This document shows, in pieces, positions 1 to 6,003 of a DNA stretch of 10,627 bases (position 1 is its first letter; every line of letters starts with the position of its first letter). Source of the stretch: Candidatus Mcinerneyibacteriota bacterium (GTDB lineage Bacteria; AUK180; JAQVHJ01); contig DAOVMD010000065.1 of NCBI GenBank assembly GCA_030630935.1, forward strand, positions 1 through 10,627, written 5' to 3'. The notes under the pieces are model-generated. The model was not told where the DNA came from, made no database searches, and worked only from the letters and a program-made list of their open reading frames with translations. The position numbers and the translations under genes are program-made.

Positions 1-857
1 CCTTTTAATTTTTTATTTTTTATCAAGTGTTCTAATATCAATGCAATCACGATATTAGGAGGGATAAATTTTCCTTTTTCGTCTATAATTCCAAACCTGT
101 CAGCATCACCATCTGTAGCAATCCCGATATCAGCTTTATTTTTTTTAACAGTTTTAGACAGTTCAACTAAATTCTCTGCGTCAGGTTCGGTTGATCTATT
201 TGCAAATAGAGGATCTCTAAAATCATGTAGTAATTTCAAGTCAACATTCCCTTCGAGTAATTTATCAAGGTAGCCTATAGAAGTTCCGAACATACAATCC
301 TGGACAACTTTGAGTTTTGCAGATTTAATCTTCTTGAAATTTATTAATTCTCTAATTTGCTTAAAGTAATCATTCATTGGGTTTATAATTTTAATTAATC
401 CTTTTGATGCTGCAGTTTCAAAATCCAATTTTTTAATATCCTTCTCTTTAATGAGTTCAATATATTTTTCAATCTCCATAGTTACTTCAGATGGTGCCGG
501 AGCTCCAGATGCAGGAGAAAATTTCAAACCGCTATATTCCGCAGGATTATGCGAAGCTGTAATATTAATCCCACCTGCAAGTTTTTTCTTTATAATCATA
601 TATGAAATCACGGGAGTCGGGCAAAAAGTATTGACGAAAAGAACAGGAATCTTATTTCCTGCCAAAACTTCTGCAGATAATTTTGCAAATTCAGGAGATA
701 GAAATCTTGTATCATATCCGATAATTACAGGAGTCTTTTTCCTTTTTGATTTTAATATATATTTAGCAATTGCTTGAGAAACTAATGCAACTCCGGAGAA
801 AGTAAAATCTTCAGCGATTATCCCGCGCCAACCCGATGTTCCAAATTTAATTTTCAT
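1..857 (-). CDS. Phosphoglucomutase/phosphomannomutase family protein, 3' end beyond the window
   Basis: The frame is open from an ATG at 857 to the window edge, giving 285 residues without a stop. Family members are usually about 450-470 residues, so domain 1, most of domain 2 and none of the C-terminal domains are visible. The N-terminus reads FGTSGWRG (5-12). The phosphoserine loop TASHNP is at 100-105 with catalytic Ser102, and the metal-binding loop DGDADR is at 249-254. These are hallmarks of the alpha-D-phosphohexomutase family, which moves phosphate between C6 and C1 of a hexose in the cytoplasm. The sugar-specificity loop lies in the missing part, so glucose, mannose or glucosamine cannot be chosen. 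GTSGWRG fits PGM/PMM better than the GTDGIRG-like start common in GlmM. A Shine-Dalgarno AAGGAG (869-864) lies 6 nt before the ATG, and that ATG overlaps the cheR stop in an ATGA. Confidence 0.93.
   Translation of the reverse strand, partial: MKIKFGTSGWRGIIAEDFTFSGVALVSQAIAKYILKSKRKKTPVIIGYDTRFLSPEFAKLSAEVLAGNKIPVLFVNTFCPTPVISYMIIKKKLAGGINITASHNPAEYSGLKFSPASGAPAPSEVTMEIEKYIELIKEKDIKKLDFETAASKGLIKIINPMNDYFKQIRELINFKKIKSAKLKVVQDCMFGTSIGYLDKLLEGNVDLKLLHDFRDPLFANRSTEPDAENLVELSKTVKKNKADIGIATDGDADRFGIIDEKGKFIPPNIVIALILEHLIKNKKLK
854..857 (-). other. ATGA stop/start overlap between cheR and the sugar-phosphate mutase
   Basis: Read on the minus strand, positions 857-854 spell ATGA. The ATG (857-855) starts the mutase and the TGA (856-854) ends cheR. 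With the Shine-Dalgarno AAGGAG inside the last cheR codons, this arrangement usually gives coupled translation from one mRNA. Confidence 0.9.
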
Positions 858-1687
858 TTTTCACTCCTTAATCTTTTTTTATAAACTCTCTCTTTTACGG
901 ATAAGCTCCTAAAATAACTCTCACCAATTCCTAAGATAGTCTCAACCTTGCCCAGAACAAGGTATCCGTTATTGATAAGATCATTATGGAATTTCTTCAA
1001 AATCTCTTCCTGGAGAGTCTTTTCAAAATAAATAAATAGATTTCTACAAAAAAGAATATTAATTCTTGTAAAATGAGCATCTTTAATTAAATCTCTCTTT
1101 TTAAACTGGATCATCTCTTTTATTGAATCCTTAATTTTGTAGTTTCCGTCTTTTTGCTTATCAAAATACTTGGGTATGATTTCAGGCTCTTTATCAAGAA
1201 GTACTCTTAAATTTTTTGCGGGATATATTCCCCGCTCAGCAATTTCTAAACTTTTATCGTCAATATCAGTTGCAAAAATATCAATTTTTACCCTTTCAAT
1301 CTTTCTGCCAAATGCTTCACGTAATGCTATCGCAATTGAATATGGTTCCTCACCTGAAGAACAAGCAGCACTCCAAATTCTTAGCTTGAATAAATTTTTA
1401 TCCTCAGAATAAGGAACAAATAAATTTGACTGAAGATACTTAAAAGCAGTATAGTCGCGGAAGAATTGAGTTACATTAATTGTGATTGTATCAATTAATG
1501 TATTCATCTCCTTATCATTATTTTGGAGAAAATCAAAGTATTCTTTATATGAATGGATATCTAAAGCACGCAGTCTTACTCGAAGCCGCCTCTTTAAACA
1601 TTTATCTTTATAATGAGTGAAGTCCAGAGAACTCGACCTCTCAATCTTTCTGAGAATTAAACGAAAAGCAATATCCTCTGGCGACAT
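854..1687 (-). CDS. cheR: Chemotaxis protein methyltransferase CheR
   Basis: This 277-residue protein has the size and layout of CheR, which uses S-adenosylmethionine to methylate glutamates in the cytoplasmic part of chemoreceptors. An N-terminal helical domain (about 1-80) carries a basic KRR patch (33-34 region) and the NVTQFFRD motif (71-78). The Rossmann-type methyltransferase domain follows, with the SAM loop WSAACSSGEEPYS (105-117), the acidic ATDID (139-143) and FCRNLFIYF (213-221). There is no C-terminal TPR fusion, but two separate TPR genes lie directly upstream. The ATG is 1 nt after the upstream TAA. It has no good Shine-Dalgarno sequence, so translation is probably coupled to the gene before it. 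The stop TGA overlaps the mutase start. All catalytic motifs are present, so the enzyme is likely active. Confidence 0.96.
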   Translation of the reverse strand: MSPEDIAFRLILRKIERSSSLDFTHYKDKCLKRRLRVRLRALDIHSYKEYFDFLQNNDKEMNTLIDTITINVTQFFRDYTAFKYLQSNLFVPYSEDKNLFKLRIWSAACSSGEEPYSIAIALREAFGRKIERVKIDIFATDIDDKSLEIAERGIYPAKNLRVLLDKEPEIIPKYFDKQKDGNYKIKDSIKEMIQFKKRDLIKDAHFTRINILFCRNLFIYFEKTLQEEILKKFHNDLINNGYLVLGKVETILGIGESYFRSLSVKERVYKKRLRSEK

Positions 1688-1688
1688 A

Positions 1689-2999
1689 TTAAACTTGACC
1701 TAAAATTTCTAAATTTCTATGAGCGAGTTTATTGGTAGGGTCGATCTCCAGAACTTTTTTCCAGCAGGCGATTGCATCAGATTTTTGATTCTTCTTTAAA
1801 TAAATTCCCGCAAGTTTATTATACCCATCAATATAGTCTGGTTTCAATTTTAGAACATTTTGAAATAATTTAATTGAACCGACAAAATCTTTTTGGAGAT
1901 ATTTAAGGTTTGCAAGTTCCATGATTGCAATAACTTTGTTGGGGTTAATTGAAATAATTTTTGTGAAAAAGGATTCTGCCTTTTCAAAGTTATTTTCTTT
2001 TGTATAAATCTTGCCCAAACTCATTAAAATACCAATATCCTTTGGTGTAATATTTAAAGCATTATTGAAAATTTCAAGTGCTTTTGCCTTCTGGTCTAAC
2101 TTATAATAAGTTAAACCGAGATACTTGAAAATTGAAACATCATCAGGGAATAGTTTGGCTGCTTTTTCAAACTCTTCTAAAGCTTGTTTAAAAAGTCTAT
2201 CTTTATAAAATTTCACTCCTAATTGGAATGATTTACTATCAATTGATGAGGGATTAATATCTAAAAACTGTGTTATCTCCGACTTAAATTCATCTTCTAA
2301 CTCTTTCTCTCTACTCAACTCAATGATCTTATCTTTTATTAATTCATTTAGCACTTGTAAAACAATGAATTTACTTCTTTTACTATTAAAAACAATGTCA
2401 TTTACTGTATTGTTATCATCTACTAAACTTAGTATCTCATAATCAATTGCTGGATATTTTTCATCGGTCTTGGGATTAATAATTTTATATATTTGGATGC
2501 CGGGTATTTCCTTTTCAAGATTTTCAACTTTATCAATTCTATCAATACTCCCCATTAGTAAACTTTGAATAGCAATTTTATATGCATTGGGATAAGTCTT
2601 TTCAATATCTTTTCCCTTTAGAAATTTGAATTTACCTACATTCATTGAAAGGAAATCAACAACAATCTCTTTAATCTGATCTTCCTGAAGCTGAATAAAC
2701 TCCTGCTTGTTAATTTTCGCATCTTTTAATAGCCTACTAAAGATTTCCTTCTGAGTCTTTCCAAAAGACCGTAAAACCTTAAATTCCTTTAAGCTTAAAT
2801 TGTTATTCCTGACGTAAACATCAAAAATATTCTCCCTTATCGAAGATGAGATTGCTCCTCGAATCTCTCCTTTTAGAAAATAAATCTTACCGGTAAATTC
2901 ATTTACTGCAATCTCTAATATACCTGTCTTCTTCCCAAATGTAATTATCTGGAAAAGATCTGGTAAGGGTATTGTATCAAGTGTACCTTCAACTGTCAT
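1689..2999 (-). CDS. DUF4388 (PatA N-terminal-like) protein with a C-terminal TPR domain
   Basis: This 436-residue soluble protein has three visible parts. Residues 1 to about 135 resemble DUF4388, the domain at the N-terminus of PatA-type regulators. They open with EGTLDTIPLPDLFQIIT, followed by a KKTGILEI strand and GKIYFLKGEIRGA, and close with a GKFKFLKG strand. Residues about 186-230 look like a small winged-helix fold (LSLVDDNNTVNDIV, then VLNELIKDKIIEL), as often follows DUF4388. Residues 252-421 form five 34-residue TPR units plus a half unit to the end. I see no signal peptide or membrane segment. The function is unknown; TPRs normally bind proteins, so a scaffold or regulator in the chemosensory complex is plausible. 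The start follows a strong GGAGG (3014-3010, spacing 10) and overlaps the preceding TPR gene by ATGA; cheR follows after 1 nt. Domain calls are from pattern recognition. Confidence 0.85.
   Translation of the reverse strand: MTVEGTLDTIPLPDLFQIITFGKKTGILEIAVNEFTGKIYFLKGEIRGAISSSIRENIFDVYVRNNNLSLKEFKVLRSFGKTQKEIFSRLLKDAKINKQEFIQLQEDQIKEIVVDFLSMNVGKFKFLKGKDIEKTYPNAYKIAIQSLLMGSIDRIDKVENLEKEIPGIQIYKIINPKTDEKYPAIDYEILSLVDDNNTVNDIVFNSKRSKFIVLQVLNELIKDKIIELSREKELEDEFKSEITQFLDINPSSIDSKSFQLGVKFYKDRLFKQALEEFEKAAKLFPDDVSIFKYLGLTYYKLDQKAKALEIFNNALNITPKDIGILMSLGKIYTKENNFEKAESFFTKIISINPNKVIAIMELANLKYLQKDFVGSIKLFQNVLKLKPDYIDGYNKLAGIYLKKNQKSDAIACWKKVLEIDPTNKLAHRNLEILGQV
2996..2999 (-). other. ATGA stop/start overlap between the two TPR genes
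   Basis: On the minus strand 2999-2996 reads ATGA. The ATG starts the DUF4388-TPR gene and the TGA ends the 17-unit TPR gene. The pair is probably translated together, which supports the two proteins acting as partners. Confidence 0.88.
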
Positions 3000-4900
3000 G
3001 TACTTGTTTCCTCCCCTTCTTCATCTTTAAATTTTGATCTAGATAATGATTTTAACCATTCATCACATTCCCGGATGCCAAGTTTCGCTTCTTTTACTCT
3101 ATATACATTTGTAGACCTTTCTAAATAAATTCCCCACTGTTCAATTGCTTCTTTGTACCAAGCCTTATTCAAATATACTTTTCCAAGATAAAAATAAGCT
3201 TCAATGTAACTATCGTCAATTTCAAGAGTTCTACGATATTCCCAGACCGCTTCAGACCACCATTTTTTATGGGCATAAGCTCCGCCTAAATTAAAATGAG
3301 CAGCAGGATTATCGGTATTGATTTGAATTGCTTTATCGTACATCATAATCGCGTCATCAAAGTTCTTTAGCTTCTGATATGTTGCTCCGAGATTCACAAA
3401 GAACATTTCATTATCGGGTTCAAGTTCAATTGCCTTCTTATAATGAGTAATTGCTTCATCAGATTGATTAACTAAAATTAGAATATTAGCGAGATTATTA
3501 AAATAACCTGCATCTGCACTATCTAATTCAATTGCCTTCTTCAAGAATTTAATCGCTTTCTCAAGGGATTTCTTTGCTTTATATAATAAACCAATCTCAT
3601 TAAATATCTCAGCATTATTTGGATTCTTTTTTAAGGCTTTCTGATAATATGATAGTGCCTTCTCAGGATCATGCATTCGCCGGAAGCATTTACCAAGGTA
3701 GAAATTCAAATCCTTTAAATCCGGATTAAGCTGTTCAATCTTTAAGAAAATTTTCAAGGCAGAATCCATGTTATTCTCTTCAAGATAAATTCGACCTAAA
3801 CTCATCAGAGCGTCATCATATTCCGGGTTGATATCAATCGCTTGCTTTAATAGTTTAAATCCTTCATCATGCATACCTTCATGATAATAGATTGTTCCAA
3901 GATTCCCCATTGCAAGAGAATTCTTTGGATTAATCTCTAATATCTGCTTGTAATATTTGATACCATTCTCAATATCATTCTTACGCCAATAAACTTTTGC
4001 AATATTAAGAAGAGCAGACTCATAATTCATATCAAGATCAATTGCTTTTTTTAGATTTTTTTCTGCTTCATCATATTCTTTTCTTATAATTAATAAAACT
4101 CCGAGATTATTATATAATATTTGGTTTTCAGGTTCAAGAACGATTGCTCTTTTTAAATAATCAATCGCTCTCGAATATTCCTTTAACTTAGTGTAAATTT
4201 TTGCTAAATTTACTAAAGGTTCTGCATATTCCGGATTGGCTTGAATTGAGTTTTCAAATTCCTTAACCGCTTCATTAAAACGACCGGTATTCATATAAGC
4301 CTGACCCATTGTATTCAATGCGATTGCATATTCCGGGTCTTTTTTTACAACCGGTTTACTTAATTTCTTAATGTCTTCTTCGTACATCTTCATTGCTTTT
4401 TCATCAAGACCTACTCTGGCATGGGCTTCTGCATAATTAGGATTGATCTCCACCGCTTTATTATATACCACAGTAGCTTCATCATACATACCCTTATCAC
4501 CGTAGGCAAAACTTAAATTATAATGAGCATCTGCATTGTTTGGATTAATATCGATAGATTTCTTAAAGTACTTTATTGCATCGTCATACATACCTTTATG
4601 GTAATATACTTCACCGAGATTATTAATTGCAACATCATTTGTTTTATCTAATCCAATCGCCTTCTTATATTCTGTGATCGCTTCATCATAATTCCCCATC
4701 TCTTTGTGAGCAACACCAAGATTATTATGAGCAAGTGCATAATTCGGTTCAAGGATCAGAGACTTGTTAAAGGCTTCAATTGCGTCGAGGTACATCTCTT
4801 TTGAAAAATAAAATACACCAAGGTTATTTAATGCTCCGGGATTATTCTGATCAACTTTACTGGCGTACATCTTAAATATATCTTTTGTCTTATTACCCAT
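2996..4900 (-). CDS. 17-unit tetratricopeptide repeat protein in a chemotaxis operon
   Basis: The chosen ATG gives 634 residues, almost all of it TPR. After an 18-residue leader, 17 consecutive units run from residue 19 to 597. All are 34 residues long except unit 5 (155-189), which is 35 and irregular. The canonical pattern (NLG near position 8-10, Y or F near 12-13, EA or DA near 21, P at 34) is clear in most units. The tail (598-634) has one more helix and ends in a charged, acid-rich stretch. There is no signal peptide or membrane segment, so the protein should be a cytoplasmic superhelical scaffold; its partner is unknown. The ATG is 4 nt after the cheW stop, with an AAGG overlapping that stop but only 2 nt away. 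A TTG at 4915 would add five residues but has no ribosome site. The next gene overlaps by 4 nt. Confidence 0.88.
   Translation of the reverse strand: MGNKTKDIFKMYASKVDQNNPGALNNLGVFYFSKEMYLDAIEAFNKSLILEPNYALAHNNLGVAHKEMGNYDEAITEYKKAIGLDKTNDVAINNLGEVYYHKGMYDDAIKYFKKSIDINPNNADAHYNLSFAYGDKGMYDEATVVYNKAVEINPNYAEAHARVGLDEKAMKMYEEDIKKLSKPVVKKDPEYAIALNTMGQAYMNTGRFNEAVKEFENSIQANPEYAEPLVNLAKIYTKLKEYSRAIDYLKRAIVLEPENQILYNNLGVLLIIRKEYDEAEKNLKKAIDLDMNYESALLNIAKVYWRKNDIENGIKYYKQILEINPKNSLAMGNLGTIYYHEGMHDEGFKLLKQAIDINPEYDDALMSLGRIYLEENNMDSALKIFLKIEQLNPDLKDLNFYLGKCFRRMHDPEKALSYYQKALKKNPNNAEIFNEIGLLYKAKKSLEKAIKFLKKAIELDSADAGYFNNLANILILVNQSDEAITHYKKAIELEPDNEMFFVNLGATYQKLKNFDDAIMMYDKAIQINTDNPAAHFNLGGAYAHKKWWSEAVWEYRRTLEIDDSYIEAYFYLGKVYLNKAWYKEAIEQWGIYLERSTNVYRVKEAKLGIRECDEWLKSLSRSKFKDEEGEETST
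3110..4846 (-). repeat. Protein-level array of 17 TPR units
   Basis: The segment encodes 17 tandem TPR units in strict 34-residue (102-nt) register, apart from unit 5 with 35 codons. The units are alike as proteins but clearly diverged in DNA, with only short shared blocks such as those encoding GMYD(D/E)A in units 3 and 4. This is an old, stable array rather than a recent tandem amplification. Confidence 0.85.
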
Positions 4901-4904
4901 AACC

Positions 4905-5363
4905 TTACACTGCAATTATTTTGTTAAAATCTAAAATTATAACCGGTTCATCATCAACTTTCCCTATACCTTCCAGGTAATCAGTTGAAATACCGGCAAC
5001 TAACTTTGGAGCAGGTTCAACATCGTCTTCTGAAATGTTCTTCACTTCTTTAACTGAATCTACTAATAAACCTATCTTCTGGGTTTCAGTACGTGCAACC
5101 ATAATCATTGAGTTTGGAAGAATATCCGTGTTTGCCAAACCTAGTTTCTTTTTTAAATTAATTATTGTTATAACTTCTCCACGGAGATTTATAATTCCTT
5201 CAATGAAACTATCTGCATTTGGAACCCTAACAATATTAATCATCTCTTGAATCTCGTTAATATTTGTAATTCTGAAACTAAAGAGTTCATCGTCTAATTT
5301 AAATAAAATTAGTTGTGCAATCTCAGATATACCTATGATTTGCTTCTTAACTTTTTGCTTCAC
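4905..5363 (-). CDS. cheW: Chemotaxis coupling protein CheW
   Basis: This 152-residue single-domain CheW is of normal length. CheW bridges CheA and chemoreceptors in the membrane-associated signalling array. The fold begins at QLILFKLDDELFSF (about 17-30). It includes VRVPN (45-49) and the family's most conserved stretch, GIINLRGEVITIINL (56-70), with Arg61, and ends with a PVIILDFNKII strand. The start is a GTG, chosen because an AGAGG overlapping the upstream stop lies 5 nt before it and no ATG fits better. It sits between a CheC-type gene (8 nt gap) and the long TPR gene (4 nt gap). It is the only stand-alone CheW here, although CheA carries its own CheW-like P5 domain. I see no missing key residue. 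Confidence 0.95.
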   Translation of the reverse strand: MKQKVKKQIIGISEIAQLILFKLDDELFSFRITNINEIQEMINIVRVPNADSFIEGIINLRGEVITIINLKKKLGLANTDILPNSMIMVARTETQKIGLLVDSVKEVKNISEDDVEPAPKLVAGISTDYLEGIGKVDDEPVIILDFNKIIAV

Positions 5364-5373
5364 ACGAACCTCT
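5361..5373 (-). promoter_or_regulatory. Ribosome binding site and GTG start of cheW
   Basis: On the minus strand AGAGG (5373-5369) overlaps the TAG stop of the upstream CheC-type gene and is followed by a 5-nt spacer and GTG (5363-5361). It decides the cheW start, which would otherwise be unclear because there is no ATG at this position. Confidence 0.75.
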
Positions 5374-5986
5374 AAATCTCAGTTGTGATTTTGCTCAAGA
5401 TTACTTCAATCCCTTCAATATAGGGAATCATAAAAAAGAAAGACGAAAAAGCGTTTTCAGAATCATTAAATTGAGTCTCTATGAAATATATTGTATCAGC
5501 AATATCCTTATCATCAAGTGCAGATTTAAGAACCTTCTCACTTTTATCAGTCAATAAATGCGGCATGGAAGGAATCAATAAAAGATTCAAGAAATCACTC
5601 ATTGCTGATAAATACGAACCCGATATAATATTTGCGATTTCTTTAATTGTTGAGTGGCTGAGATCATCAAGAATTATGGTCTCACCTGGTTTTCTTTTCA
5701 TTAAAATATCAACCAGAGAAAGGGCATCTGTTCGGGAGAGAAGAAAAATGATTTTCCCGGTTGCCTCTCCCAAAATAAATAGTGATACTCCTACCATAAT
5801 ATCATCAACGTTCGAAATAAATTTGTGTAAATCAGCTTTTTTAATCACCTGAGAAGATAGAATTTTTATCTCAATTTTCTTTTTCAGTAATTGAGATAAT
5901 GAGGTTGCTGCATGACCTGAACCAATACTACCTATCTCCTTTAATGCATCAAGTTGGAGCTGTGTTAGTTTTGTTAAATCTATCAT
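5372..5986 (-). CDS. Second CheC-family phosphatase, with only the second active site intact
   Basis: This 204-residue protein belongs to the CheC/CheX/FliY family, which dephosphorylates CheY-P or related receivers. The family site is D/S-x3-E-x2-N-x22-P, often present twice. The second site is complete: Ser112, Glu116, Asn119 and Pro142. The first keeps Asp13 and Glu17, but has Ser20 (codon AGT, 5929-5927) for the Asn and Leu43 for the Pro. These numbers match the other CheC in the window, so the two are paralogues. After Pro142 it departs from the typical CheC pattern, lacking the DM-containing helix and carrying a charged stretch (about 146-163). It may therefore have lost CheD binding and act as a dedicated phosphatase; this is inference. 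Two-site architecture argues against CheX. A GGGAG (5995-5991) precedes the ATG, 17 nt after cheA. The position between cheA and cheW is unusual. Confidence 0.88.
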   Translation of the reverse strand: MIDLTKLTQLQLDALKEIGSIGSGHAATSLSQLLKKKIEIKILSSQVIKKADLHKFISNVDDIMVGVSLFILGEATGKIIFLLSRTDALSLVDILMKRKPGETIILDDLSHSTIKEIANIISGSYLSAMSDFLNLLLIPSMPHLLTDKSEKVLKSALDDKDIADTIYFIETQFNDSENAFSSFFFMIPYIEGIEVILSKITTEI

Positions 5987-6003
5987 CTTTCTCCCTGCTT
6001 AGT

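Noticed and set aside
451-777. Plus-strand open frame of 108 codons
   Set aside because: It is antisense to the sugar-phosphate mutase, whose minus-strand frame has the conserved family motifs in the same stretch. The plus-strand translation has no recognisable feature.
3110-4846. Possible CRISPR or recent tandem DNA repeat
   Set aside because: The periodicity is 102 nt and coding; units are diverged in DNA and conserved only as TPR protein motifs.
5987-6003. Internal promoter or terminator between cheA and the second CheC-type gene
   Set aside because: This is the longest non-coding gap in the window, but at 17 nt it holds only the GGGAG ribosome site and no hairpin or T-run.
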